Assembly: GCA_002746155.1 (NCBI GenBank)
Contig: NVWF01000008.1
Location: 67,645 to 124,374 of the forward strand
Direction: 5' to 3'
DNA length: 56,730 nt
Source: Gammaproteobacteria bacterium
GTDB lineage: Bacteria; Pseudomonadota; Gammaproteobacteria; Enterobacterales; GCA-2746155
In this document: positions 7,669-16,223 of the stretch, piece by piece
Position numbering within the stretch: position 1 is the stretch's first letter
How the letters are laid out: each line of letters starts with the position of its first letter
The notes under the pieces: generated by a model
What the model saw: only the letters and a program-made list of their open reading frames with translations
What the model was told of the DNA's origin: nothing
The model's database searches: none
Position numbers and translations under genes: made by a program

Positions 7669-8880
7669 ATGCTGAATTGGGAAACATTTTCTGATAACAA
7701 AAATCTGCCTTCAAAACCAACACCAGAGGTTGAGACTAAGCCAGTTATTGAATCAGAAGACACACCTGCTGTACAGGTTAGTTCAGTGACTGAAACTAAA
7801 ACGCCAGTAACTTTACCATCAGGAACCAAGTCCAAAGCTGCCACAACAATGAAACAACCTGATGTTCTAGGTCAATCCTTGGATCCTGTAAGAGCTGAAG
7901 ATAAACGTGTTGTAAATGGCTTAACCGATGTTAATCAGTTAGCGCCATTTAAATATCCTTGGGCTTGGGAATATTTTCTCAATGCCAATAAAAATCACTG
8001 GACACCTCTTGATATCAATATGACTCAAGACATCTATGATTATAAGCATAAACTGTCTGATAATGAGCGTCACGTTTATACCAATGTTCTGTCTTATCTA
8101 ACCACGTCAGACATTATGGCAATGCGTAACATCGGCTTGGCAGTGATGGAAAAAATGACTGCACCTGAGCTACAAATTTACCAAGCTCGTCAAGTTTATG
8201 AAGAAGCATTACATACCTGGACTTATCAGCATTGCATTGAGACTCTTGGTTTAGATCAAGGTGAGATCTATAACCGTTACAGAGTTGTACCAGCTATCAA
8301 CAAAAAAATTCAAATGGCTAATGATCGCCTTAGCTCAATTTTACGCGCTGACATTGATTTAACTGATCCTGATGAGCTGAATAACTTTGTTATGGCTTAT
8401 ATATTCTTTGCAGCGGTATTTGAAGGTACTTGGTTCTACAATGGCTTTAGTCCGATTTTTGCATTACAAAGACGGGGTCTCATGAAGGGGACTGCTGAAC
8501 AATTACAATACATAATGCGTGATGAAATCATGCATGCTGGTTTTGGTATTCGTGTGGTTCAACAGATCATCATGGAAAATAACATCACGCTAGATTTGAA
8601 AGCTATCAGACAGATGTGGGATGAAGCTGAAGAAGCAGAATTAGGTTATGCCCGTTACATTTTAAAAAATCCAATCTTAGGCTACACCGCTGAAGATCAT
8701 ATCGAGCAATTCCGTTATATCGCTAACAGAAGAGCTCAGCAATTAGGTTTAGAACAACCTTTCCCTAATGCATCTTGTGCACTACCTTGGCTAGATGAAC
8801 AGGCTAATATCCGTAAAGAGAAAAATTTCTTTGAAACGCGGGTAACTGAATATCAAGCTGGTGGATTAAACTGGGACTAA
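7669..8880 (+). CDS. nrdB: Class Ia ribonucleotide reductase beta subunit NrdB
   Basis: 403 residues from the ATG at 7669, preceded by CAGGGG; the open frame extends upstream but MLNWETF is the family's usual beginning. Residues 10-60 are a low-complexity Thr/Ser/Pro/Glu linker. The di-iron and radical site is intact: Asp in TTSDIMAMRN, Glu and His in YEEALHTWTYQH with the radical Tyr four residues after the His, Glu in FEGTWFY, and Glu/His in MRDEIMH. It supplies the tyrosyl radical for NrdA, making dNDPs from NDPs. nrdA is not adjacent; the gene appears monocistronic. Confidence 0.93.
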   Translation: MLNWETFSDNKNLPSKPTPEVETKPVIESEDTPAVQVSSVTETKTPVTLPSGTKSKAATTMKQPDVLGQSLDPVRAEDKRVVNGLTDVNQLAPFKYPWAWEYFLNANKNHWTPLDINMTQDIYDYKHKLSDNERHVYTNVLSYLTTSDIMAMRNIGLAVMEKMTAPELQIYQARQVYEEALHTWTYQHCIETLGLDQGEIYNRYRVVPAINKKIQMANDRLSSILRADIDLTDPDELNNFVMAYIFFAAVFEGTWFYNGFSPIFALQRRGLMKGTAEQLQYIMRDEIMHAGFGIRVVQQIIMENNITLDLKAIRQMWDEAEEAELGYARYILKNPILGYTAEDHIEQFRYIANRRAQQLGLEQPFPNASCALPWLDEQANIRKEKNFFETRVTEYQAGGLNWD

Positions 8881-8940
8881 TTCAACCGAATTGACTGTTT
8901 ATTGTCCAGCTATGCGCCCCTGTTAAAAATTAATCCATTA

Positions 8941-8967
8941 TCTGATGGTAAAGCAATTGCCATCAGA
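8941..8967 (+). other. Hairpin after nrdB
   Basis: TCTGATGG and CCATCAGA form an 8-bp stem around an 11-base loop, 60 bases past the nrdB stop. There is no T-tract, so it is not a textbook intrinsic terminator. The right arm overlaps the -35 of the candidate tRNA-Leu promoter. A 9-base direct repeat (TTAATCCAT) flanks it. Confidence 0.4.
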
Positions 8968-8984
8968 GATTAATCCATGATAAA
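8957..8984 (+). promoter_or_regulatory. Candidate tRNA-Leu promoter
   Basis: TTGCCA (8957-8962), a 16-base spacer and GATAAA (8979-8984), followed by a GC-rich discriminator (GCGCCC) as found at stringently controlled stable-RNA promoters. The tRNA begins about 50 bases further on. Confidence 0.45.
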
Positions 8985-9036
8985 GTCGCGCCCTGAGTGA
9001 CCAGTCACCCAAATTTAGAAAAATTGTTAGTCATCT

Positions 9037-9123
9037 GCCCAGGTGGCGAAATTGGTAGACGCACAAGACTTAAAATCTTGCGGTGGTAACACCGTGCCGG
9101 TTCGATTCCGGCCCTGGGCACCA
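9037..9123 (+). tRNA. tRNA-Leu (anticodon UAA)
   Basis: 87 nt including an encoded CCA. The acceptor stem GCCCAGG pairs with CCTGGGC. The anticodon stem CAAGA/TCTTG encloses a 7-base loop with anticodon TAA at 9071-9073. A long variable arm (about GGTGGTAACACC) marks a class II tRNA, and TTCGATTCC forms the T loop region. It reads UUA and UUG leucine codons. No integrase or att-like repeat lies beside it. Confidence 0.97.
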
Positions 9124-9177
9124 TTTCTTGAGTATAGTTAAAACGAATATATAAGCAATCAGGCATAAAACAGGAGG

Positions 9178-9209
9178 TAAGGCTAGTCAAGGAGAGTTAA
9201 CTAGCCTTA
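9178..9209. terminator. Inverted repeat between tRNA-Leu and the cyclophilin gene
   Basis: A perfect 10-bp stem, TAAGGCTAGT and ACTAGCCTTA, encloses a 12-base loop. It lies 55 bases past the tRNA and 36 bases past the stop of the minus-strand cyclophilin gene. On the minus strand a weak T-run (TGTTTTA) follows. It may end the cyclophilin transcript, or both convergent ones, but lacks a clean T-tract. Confidence 0.45.
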
Positions 9210-9244
9210 GGTATATTGAAAAATCTAGATAAGATTATGGTTGA

Positions 9245-10018
9245 TTAACTTTTATAAAATTTGCGATAACTCAAAAGAGCTAAGCCAAGCATCAAATAGC
9301 CAAAAGTTCCACCGCCAGAACCAGCAGGTGGATCTACCACAATTACAGGCCCTATATTTGCAGGGGGATTTAATCCCGCCGCTGAATCTATGGCATCATC
9401 TAAAACCACAATAGTATTTATGATCATTAAGTTAGTATCATTGGGATCATTACTTACATCGTAGTTCTGCAGTGGAATACTAGTAAAGGCTCCGCCTAAA
9501 TTGTAACGTTGCAGAGCTACAATTTCAGAAATAACGGTCATTCCATCACCAATAACTTCGCCAAAGACTGTAAACCCACCATTTTGACGATCTAAATTTA
9601 AACTGTTGTCTCCAAGATTAAAGAACCATTGGTTTGTAGCACTGTCGGGGTCACCTCCAAGCTTTGCCATTGCAATTGTGCCTGTAACGTTTGAGTGGAC
9701 AGGTTCATTATTAACAGGGGCAGTTGTTGAAACACCATCTAACGGCCAAATGCCCGTGTAGGCAAAACCTCCTCCTTGAAGAACAAAATTAGTTTCTGCC
9801 CTGTGGAAGACTACATTAGCGTAGTCTCCGTTGTTTAGATATTGCAGAAAGTTTGCCACAGTTAGAGGAGTTGTTTGATCATAAAGGTTAACTTCAATAT
9901 CACCTAATGTTGTCTCAAATCGAACAATTGTTGCTTGACTAGTTACTGTACTGAGTAGTGAAAGGCCAACTAAGCTGATAGCGATAAGTAAATTTTTGCT
10001 TTTAATAAAATGATTCAT
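9245..10018 (-). CDS. Secreted cyclophilin-type peptidylprolyl isomerase with GlyGly-CTERM-like tail
   Basis: 257 residues. A Sec signal peptide (residues 1-29, ending TSQA) precedes a cyclophilin domain (about 30-190) with the catalytic FHR motif, QGG, NEPVHSNVTGTIAMAK and NQWFFN. After a linker, the C-terminus has Gly/Ser residues (PAGSGGG), a hydrophobic helix (about 236-248) and a basic end. That tripartite tail matches GlyGly-CTERM sorting signals processed by rhombosortase. The protein probably isomerises X-Pro bonds in the envelope and is sorted through the type II secretion route (inference). The domain call is firm; the tail call is by pattern only. Confidence 0.88.
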   Translation of the reverse strand: MNHFIKSKNLLIAISLVGLSLLSTVTSQATIVRFETTLGDIEVNLYDQTTPLTVANFLQYLNNGDYANVVFHRAETNFVLQGGGFAYTGIWPLDGVSTTAPVNNEPVHSNVTGTIAMAKLGGDPDSATNQWFFNLGDNSLNLDRQNGGFTVFGEVIGDGMTVISEIVALQRYNLGGAFTSIPLQNYDVSNDPNDTNLMIINTIVVLDDAIDSAAGLNPPANIGPVIVVDPPAGSGGGTFGYLMLGLALLSYRKFYKS

Positions 10019-10276
10019 TTATATAACTTCTATTTAATTTTAGTGAAAGTTGGATATTTTAAATCAACATCTACCTAGATGCTAGAAAAATAATAATTGC
10101 AGGCATTTCAAAACCAAAACTCAAAAGACTAGATTGCTATAAATCTATGAAGAGATTAAATAAATAAATGTTAAACTATTTGATAATGAAGCATGACTCA
10201 AGTGAAGTTTTTTGTTACAGTTGTCGTCTGAGTTAAAGAGTTGAATTATCATTCTAATTTGGACAACGCAAATAGT

Positions 10277-12139
10277 ATGTTTAGAAAAACTTTATCAGCC
10301 AATCTTGCCTTGCATATCATTGTTGCTACTTTTTTGTTAGCAATCATATTTTCTACGATTAATACTTATTCTGAATACACCTCATTTAAGGCAAATATTT
10401 ATCAGTCAGTCAATGAACTTTTATTGTCTACTCAAGAAACCGCTTCAGAAGCTATTTATAAATTAGATGAAAGTATCGCCCAAACGCTAGTTGACGGTGT
10501 TGTTGCTAATAAATATGTTGTAAAAAGTACGCTTTACGATGAAAACAAAGTGGTTCTAGCAACTAGACATGAGCCTGCTTCAGATGAAGTTTGGCGTCCC
10601 CTTGGACTTAAAAATGAAACTATTGTCAAAAATATTGATGTTTTAAACCAAGATGCCATCGGTAGTCATGAAATTATCATTGATATGGAAAACAGCTTAG
10701 CTGATTTTTATGTCCTCGTACTAAATTCTATTTTAATTAAGTTTGTTGAAATAATGGCCATTGCATTAACAGTGTATATCATCAGTGTAAAATTGGTGGC
10801 ACGACCTGTTGAAAGCCTATCAAGAATTATTGCAAATATACCACCAGGCGAAAAAGCTCCAGTGATAGAGTTAACTAATCAAAAAGATGAGTTGGGACTA
10901 TTGGCACGTAGCACTGTTAACTACATCAACGAAAGTAATAAATTTGCCCATGAATTAGAAGCTAAGCAACAGGAAAGGCTGGAATTAGAAGCAAAGCTTC
11001 GTCATTCACAAAAAATGGATGCAATTGGCCAGTTAGCAGGTGGTATTGCCCACGATTTTAATAACATTATGACCGTTGTTCTGGGCAATATATCCTTATC
11101 TAAGAACTTTTTAGAAACAAAAAATCACGATAAAATATCAACATCTCTCAATGCAATTGAAGACAGTGCACTGCGAGCAGCAAAATTGACTAAACAACTA
11201 CTGGTATTTTCAAGAAAAGATGTCATAGAACCTGCGCTCATTGATATTCAAGAATCTGTTCAAGCTGCCTCAAAACTCATCGACCGACTAGTGCCTGAAA
11301 CCATTCAGCTTATTTATCATCTTAATAAGGTTAATATTGTCACTATTGATAAAAGCCAAGTTGAACTAATTTTGATGAATCTGGTAGTAAACGCAAGAGA
11401 CGCTTCTGAAGATGACGGTAACATTGTCATAGAATGCAGCAATAAAACGCTTGATGATAAATTTGTATCAGAATATGCGAACGCTAGAGTGGGTGAATAT
11501 GTTTTGCTAAGTGTCTCTGATTCAGGAACAGGTATTTCTGACGTTGATCTACTGAGGATTTTTGAACCTTTTTATACTACTAAGGAAGTGGGTAAGGGTA
11601 CTGGACTTGGTCTTTCAACTGTTTACAGTATTGTTGATAAGTGGAATGGTTTTATAGTTGTTGATAGTGAGGTGGGTGTAGGCACTGCATTTCATGTATA
11701 CCTGCCCATATCTAAAGGTGATCAAGTTAAAACAACCGCTGATGTTATAAACAAAGTTATTGAACCTAGTAGTATCAAAGGTACTGTTCTTGTTTGCGAA
11801 GATGATGATAATGTCAGAGAGTTAACGGTGGCTCTCTTGTCATCCACTGAGCTTGTTATCCATCAAGCGGCTGATCCGTTCAAAGCAATTGAATTAAGTA
11901 AAGAAATAAAGGGTGAATTTGACCTACTACTCACTGATGTAATTATGCCAGGCATGAATGGCAAGGAGCTTTCAGATGCTCTAGCTGAAATGCACCAATT
12001 TAAGACAGTGTATGTCTCTGGCTATTCAGCTGAAGTAATCGCTGAGAAGGGTGTTTTAGATGAGGATATTTGGTTTATTAAAAAACCATTTACCAAAGAA
12101 GAGCTTTTTGAAGTTATAGCAAGAGCTTTAAACAAATAA
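10277..12139 (+). CDS. Hybrid sensor histidine kinase (HisKA-HATPase-REC)
   Basis: 620 residues from the ATG at 10277, which puts a membrane helix at residues 8-26. A TTG at 10241 would add 12 residues, and neither start has a strong ribosome-binding site. A periplasmic sensor of about 125 residues with no named domain precedes helix 2 (about 155-175) and a HAMP-like segment. Then come HisKA (HSQKMDAIGQLAGGIAHDF), N box NLVVNARDAS, G boxes DSGTGIS and GKGTGLGLS, and a C-terminal receiver with LLTDVIMPGMNG and KKPF. The cognate regulator starts 51 bases downstream. The stimulus is unknown; the cytochrome gene that follows hints at redox or respiration. Confidence 0.9.
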   Translation: MFRKTLSANLALHIIVATFLLAIIFSTINTYSEYTSFKANIYQSVNELLLSTQETASEAIYKLDESIAQTLVDGVVANKYVVKSTLYDENKVVLATRHEPASDEVWRPLGLKNETIVKNIDVLNQDAIGSHEIIIDMENSLADFYVLVLNSILIKFVEIMAIALTVYIISVKLVARPVESLSRIIANIPPGEKAPVIELTNQKDELGLLARSTVNYINESNKFAHELEAKQQERLELEAKLRHSQKMDAIGQLAGGIAHDFNNIMTVVLGNISLSKNFLETKNHDKISTSLNAIEDSALRAAKLTKQLLVFSRKDVIEPALIDIQESVQAASKLIDRLVPETIQLIYHLNKVNIVTIDKSQVELILMNLVVNARDASEDDGNIVIECSNKTLDDKFVSEYANARVGEYVLLSVSDSGTGISDVDLLRIFEPFYTTKEVGKGTGLGLSTVYSIVDKWNGFIVVDSEVGVGTAFHVYLPISKGDQVKTTADVINKVIEPSSIKGTVLVCEDDDNVRELTVALLSSTELVIHQAADPFKAIELSKEIKGEFDLLLTDVIMPGMNGKELSDALAEMHQFKTVYVSGYSAEVIAEKGVLDEDIWFIKKPFTKEELFEVIARALNK

Positions 12140-12190
12140 TGAAAATAATTTTTAATTGTATTTAATTATACTTTTATAGGGATATTGTAA

Positions 12191-12988
12191 ATGTTTGGCG
12201 AGTCAATCATCAAAAATAAGGATCCAGAACTTCCTCACTTGTTAATTATTGACGATTCTGATGATGTCGTACAATTCATAACGGACCTATTCTCTGATGA
12301 ATATATTTGCACCAAAGCCGTTGATGGAGAAGATGGCATTAAAAAGGCCGAAGAAATAGATCCCGATATGATACTTTGTGATGTTAAGATGCCAAAGATT
12401 TCTGGCTTAGATGTTGTGAGGAGCCTAAAACAAAGTCCTCGCACGCGTTTGACACCAATTATATTACTTAGTGGTTATAATACCCGAGAAAATCGTTTAG
12501 AAGGGTTAAGGGCAATGGCTGACGACTTTTTAGCTAAACCATTTGACTATGAAGAGTTGCGTATAAAAATGTCGAATCTTTTGCAACTCAGGAAGGAAAT
12601 GAAACAAAGTGATACGGAAGATTTTCTCAAAATAGAGTTAGGCCTAGATTCCGATCAGTATACCCATGATGAACGCTATTTTCTGGAACTACTTGTTGGT
12701 CATTTACTATCAAACTACTCTCATAAAGAACTTGATGTTAAACACCTAGCAGATAACATGAGTATAAGTGTTAGACAATTACAAAGAAGAATCAAATCAA
12801 CCACCAGTTTTTCCCCAATGGATCTACTACGGATCTTCCGTCTAAGACAAGCCTCGCAACTATTGCTTCGACACAAAAGCATCGCTGAGGTTTCTGAAGC
12901 CTGTGGATTTCGATCACCTAATTATTTTTGTACCTGTTTTAAGAACTATTTCAAAGTGACTCCAAGTAATTACCAAAAGAATAATTAA
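12191..12988 (+). CDS. Response regulator with AraC-type DNA-binding domain
   Basis: 265 residues. The receiver domain (about 15-130) has the acidic pair DDSDD, phospho-acceptor Asp in MILCDVKMPK, Ser in ILLSGYN and Lys in LAKPFD. The C-terminal 100 residues form an AraC/XylS double helix-turn-helix (LADNMSISVRQLQRRI and IAEVSEACGFRSPNYFCTCF). It should activate or repress targets when phosphorylated by the upstream kinase, possibly including the cytochrome gene 16 bases downstream. REC-AraC fusions are less common than REC-winged-helix regulators. Confidence 0.92.
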   Translation: MFGESIIKNKDPELPHLLIIDDSDDVVQFITDLFSDEYICTKAVDGEDGIKKAEEIDPDMILCDVKMPKISGLDVVRSLKQSPRTRLTPIILLSGYNTRENRLEGLRAMADDFLAKPFDYEELRIKMSNLLQLRKEMKQSDTEDFLKIELGLDSDQYTHDERYFLELLVGHLLSNYSHKELDVKHLADNMSISVRQLQRRIKSTTSFSPMDLLRIFRLRQASQLLLRHKSIAEVSEACGFRSPNYFCTCFKNYFKVTPSNYQKNN

Positions 12989-13004
12989 CTAAAAGGACTA
13001 TATA

Positions 13005-13328
13005 ATGAAAACTATTCTATTGTTTAGCATAATAACCCTTGCTTCTCTAACCAGCAGCAACCTTTCTGCTGCTGGTGATGCAGCTGCTGGTAAAGCTTCA
13101 TATATGATATGTGCAGCTTGTCATGGTGTGAAAGGCGAAGGTAACCGAGGGATGCAATCGCCACGCTTGGCTGGTCAAGACGCTTGGTATATCGCTTCAT
13201 CTTTAAAACGATTCAAAGATGGTACAAGAGGAGCTAACGATCCTGTGGCTGCAACCATGGTACCAATGGCAAAGATGTTATCTGATAAACAAATCGAAGA
13301 TGTTTCTGCCTATATAGCAACGTTATAG
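13005..13328 (+). CDS. Periplasmic monohaem class I cytochrome c
   Basis: 107 residues with an AAGGA site upstream. A signal peptide (about 1-23, ending SAAG) is followed by one haem site, CAACH (about 36-40), and a distal Met ligand in TMVPMAKML. The rest (SPRLAGQDAWYIASSLKRF) resembles one half of cytochrome c4 or c553-type electron carriers. It lies 16 bases after the response regulator on the same strand, so probably in the same operon. Its 3' end overlaps the convergent nudL gene by 6 bases. Haem attachment would need the Ccm system seen at the left edge. Confidence 0.9.
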   Translation: MKTILLFSIITLASLTSSNLSAAGDAAAGKASYMICAACHGVKGEGNRGMQSPRLAGQDAWYIASSLKRFKDGTRGANDPVAATMVPMAKMLSDKQIEDVSAYIATL

Positions 13329-13916
13329 ACTAGTGTGAGCCTGTTCATCAGCATTAAGATAGTCAGATAAATTGACGATCATTCGAGCTGTGGCACCCCA
13401 GATAGTTTTATCTTGCCAAATTATTTTATAAACATCGTAATCTATATTATTGTAATTGACTGATTGTAATTGATGATTTGCTTTATTGATAAGAAATGAT
13501 AAGGGCACACTAAAAATATTATCTACCTCACCCTTATCAATAACTAATACGGGAAGAGTTTCAATCAATGCAACATAGGGATAAATTCTATAGCCGGTTA
13601 AGGTTGAATGATTTGCCAGCTGACTAATTACTTGAGGTAGTTGTCTATTAATTCCAATTTCTTCCTCAGTTTCTCGTATTGCTGTTTCCACTAAATGTTC
13701 ATCCCCAAGCTCATACTTTCCTCCGGGAAAGCTGATCTGACCGGCATGGTGTTTTAAATGGTCAGCTCTTTTGGTAAGCAGAAGCTGCCACTCATCATCA
13801 ACTAGATGGAGGATTAACAAAACTGCTGAAGCTTTCAAACTATCGGAATAGTCAGGCATTGCTATAGGCTTGCTTAATTCGGGAAGGGATTTTATTATTC
13901 TATCAAACTTGATCAT
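13323..13916 (-). CDS. nudL: Nudix hydrolase NudL/YeaB (CoA pyrophosphatase)
   Basis: 197 residues. The Nudix box is complete (GGKYELGD then ETAIRETEEEIGI, about residues 66-90), preceded by the family segment LLTKRADHLKHHAGQISFPGG, which marks CoA-cleaving Nudix enzymes. It hydrolyses CoA and oxidised or short acyl-CoAs to 4'-phosphopantetheine and 3',5'-ADP. Its start overlaps the pabB stop as ATGA, so they are coupled; pabB-nudL is a common gammaproteobacterial arrangement. Confidence 0.9.
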   Translation of the reverse strand: MIKFDRIIKSLPELSKPIAMPDYSDSLKASAVLLILHLVDDEWQLLLTKRADHLKHHAGQISFPGGKYELGDEHLVETAIRETEEEIGINRQLPQVISQLANHSTLTGYRIYPYVALIETLPVLVIDKGEVDNIFSVPLSFLINKANHQLQSVNYNNIDYDVYKIIWQDKTIWGATARMIVNLSDYLNADEQAHTSL

Positions 13917-15274
13917 GAGGCATTTTCTAATAGAGGAAGAATTTGACTAACTTTATGAAAGGTTTCTTGATATTCATCTTCAAGTTTAGATTCACTGACT
14001 AGTCCTCCACCCGCCCAGCAGTAGAGGTAATCATCTTTTCTTACTAGGGTTCTAATACTGATATTCGAATCCATATTACCTCGTATATCCACATAACCAA
14101 TTGAACCACAATAGAAGCTCCGTCTATGGGGTTCAAGTTGATCAATTATATCCATGGATTTAATTTTTGGTGTTCCAGTAATTGAACCTCCTGGAAAACT
14201 CTGAGCAAGTAACGAAAAGGCATCTTGCTGATCGTCTAATTGACCTAGTATTGTACTGACGAGGTGATGGACAGAATCAAAAGTTTCAAGTTTAAACAGC
14301 TTGGGAACCCTAATGGAACCTGGAATACAAGAGCGTCCCAAATCATTACGCATGAGATCGACAATCATTAAATTTTCAGCTTGATCTTTTTTTGAAGCAA
14401 CTAGCTCATCGGCTAATTTCTTATCAATTTTGGGCGTTATCCCACGAGGTCTTGTGCCTTTGATAGGTCGAGTTTCAACCTCCTTGTCTTTAAGCTTTAA
14501 AAATCGTTCAGGGGAGAGACTTAATATATCGGCTTCACCTGTATTGATAAAAGCTGAGAAGGGGGCTTGATTGGCATTACTGAGCTTGCAATAGGCTGCC
14601 CAAGAACTTCCATTACAGCCCGCTTTGAATCTCTGTGCCAGATTAACCTGATAGCAATCTCCTGAGTAAATATTATCTTGCACCTGATTGAAGGCCTGTG
14701 CATATTCACTGGCTGTAAAATTAGCCTGCCATTTAGTGTTTAGAGTAAATACTTGTTCTGTTTTAACAGATAGATTGAGGACACCCGTTATCTGAATTTT
14801 AAGTCGATCATATAAATCAACTTGGCTGTCATTACTACAAATTAGGTAGCTAGTCTGTAATTTTCTATCGATAATGACAATGCAGCCGAATATACCAGCA
14901 AAATAATCATTAAGTGCTAAATCATCTAGGGCCTTAGAACTTAGTTTTTCATAATATTTGCCCATCTCATAGGATAAGGCGAAAAATAACCCGCCAAGGC
15001 AGGGAAGGTGTTTTAATTGCTCAGGAATGTCAATTGCTTCAACTAGCTGTAGATGTTGTTTGAGAAGATTAAGGGGATCTGAATCGATATCTTTACCTGA
15101 TATTATTTTTAGAGGCTCAACTGCTAAGATATCGTAGCGTTTATCTTCAGAGTTTTGATAAATGCTACCACCACTATCAAGCATAAACGCACCTATTTTA
15201 TTCGCATAGTTTGAGAATAATTGATTACGTTGCTCAGTGGATAACTCTGGAAATTGTTGATATTGAATGGCCAT
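13913..15274 (-). CDS. pabB: Aminodeoxychorismate synthase component I
   Basis: 453 residues from the ATG at 15274, preceded by GGAATG at good spacing and giving the family start MAIQYQQFP; an in-frame ATG at 15313 adds 13 unlikely residues. It has the chorismate-binding fold with SLSPERFL, RPIKGTRPRG, MIVDLMRNDLGR, PGGSITGTPK, GSIGY and the C-terminal WAGGG. It converts chorismate plus ammonia (from PabA) to 4-amino-4-deoxychorismate for folate synthesis. No pabA or pabC is adjacent. Confidence 0.93.
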   Translation of the reverse strand: MAIQYQQFPELSTEQRNQLFSNYANKIGAFMLDSGGSIYQNSEDKRYDILAVEPLKIISGKDIDSDPLNLLKQHLQLVEAIDIPEQLKHLPCLGGLFFALSYEMGKYYEKLSSKALDDLALNDYFAGIFGCIVIIDRKLQTSYLICSNDSQVDLYDRLKIQITGVLNLSVKTEQVFTLNTKWQANFTASEYAQAFNQVQDNIYSGDCYQVNLAQRFKAGCNGSSWAAYCKLSNANQAPFSAFINTGEADILSLSPERFLKLKDKEVETRPIKGTRPRGITPKIDKKLADELVASKKDQAENLMIVDLMRNDLGRSCIPGSIRVPKLFKLETFDSVHHLVSTILGQLDDQQDAFSLLAQSFPGGSITGTPKIKSMDIIDQLEPHRRSFYCGSIGYVDIRGNMDSNISIRTLVRKDDYLYCWAGGGLVSESKLEDEYQETFHKVSQILPLLENAS

Positions 15275-15318
15275 GAAAACATTCCGATATTTGAATGAAT
15301 GCAAGGTTATCATACTTT

Positions 15319-16119
15319 TTAGCTAGTGTGGCTATCAAATTTTCCTGGTGTTATTCCCATGTTACGTTTAAACATATGGATGAAGGCAGGTAGTGACTCA
15401 TAGCCTAAGTCTAAGGCAATTTGGGTAACGGGACGCTTTTCATTTAACCAATGAATCGCCGTGTGTAATTTAAGTCGTTCCCTCCAGTGGCTAAAGCTCA
15501 TGCCGAGCAATGTTTTAAATCTTCTTGATATGGTTTTAGAGCTTGCACCTAATTCTGATGACCAATCATCCAAGCTTTTATTGCTCGATGGGTTTGCCTG
15601 TTGATGACTTAAAATTGGCAGTATTAAGTGATCATTTGACAGGGGTAAGCCGAGAGCGACTACATCCAACAAACTTATTTGATCCACTAGCACCTGTAAT
15701 AGCCTAAGTTGTGGCTTACCCATATCCTCTTTAAATTCAAAACTAGAGACCTTGTGAATAATTTCTCTGACTAGGGCATTCACCTTTAAGACCCTAATGT
15801 GAGCACCGAAACTAGTTACTAAAGATTTTTCAAGATGTACGCTACGAAGCTTGGCACCATTGATTGTTGATATGCTGTGCTGCCTATTTGCTGGGATCCA
15901 AACCGCTTGTTGTGTTGGTATAATGTAATGACCTTCATTACTTCTGACCTCTAATACACCTTCAAGGGCGTAAACCAATTGGTCCCAATCATGACGATGT
16001 TCAATGATTTGGCTAAAGGCTGGCATTTCCTTTGCTTTCATAAAGACAGACGTTGGCAAGTGTTTAAAAACACTTAGCCTTGGTTTGAATTTTTGCCAGG
16101 TTTGTCCTTTACTCGACAT
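15319..16119 (-). CDS. AraC family transcriptional regulator with cupin sensor domain
   Basis: 266 residues. An N-terminal cupin (about 20-110, HRHDWDQLVYALEG and AVWIPANRQHSI) is followed by an AraC double helix-turn-helix (about 165-262, LGASSKTISRRF and ITQ/VTQIALDLGYESLPAFIHMF type segments). It is divergent from prpB across 104 bases, so it may regulate prpBC; other gammaproteobacteria use PrpR or GntR regulators there. The ligand is unknown. It ends 45 bases before the pabB start on the same strand. Confidence 0.88.
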   Translation of the reverse strand: MSSKGQTWQKFKPRLSVFKHLPTSVFMKAKEMPAFSQIIEHRHDWDQLVYALEGVLEVRSNEGHYIIPTQQAVWIPANRQHSISTINGAKLRSVHLEKSLVTSFGAHIRVLKVNALVREIIHKVSSFEFKEDMGKPQLRLLQVLVDQISLLDVVALGLPLSNDHLILPILSHQQANPSSNKSLDDWSSELGASSKTISRRFKTLLGMSFSHWRERLKLHTAIHWLNEKRPVTQIALDLGYESLPAFIHMFKRNMGITPGKFDSHTS

Positions 16120-16223
16120 ATTTAGTCATTTATTAATAAGTAAGTGAGTTTCTGCAAGTATATGATCAGTTCATCTTAAAGGGAATAGAACTTTAACCCT
16201 GTTCATTAAATGAGAGGTTATGT

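Noticed and set aside
8941-8967. Intrinsic terminator of nrdB
   Set aside because: The hairpin has no following T-tract and overlaps the putative tRNA promoter; listed only as a hairpin.
9037-9209. tRNA-Leu as an integration site of a genomic island
   Set aside because: No integrase gene and no direct repeat of the tRNA 3' end were seen downstream; flanking genes look ordinary.
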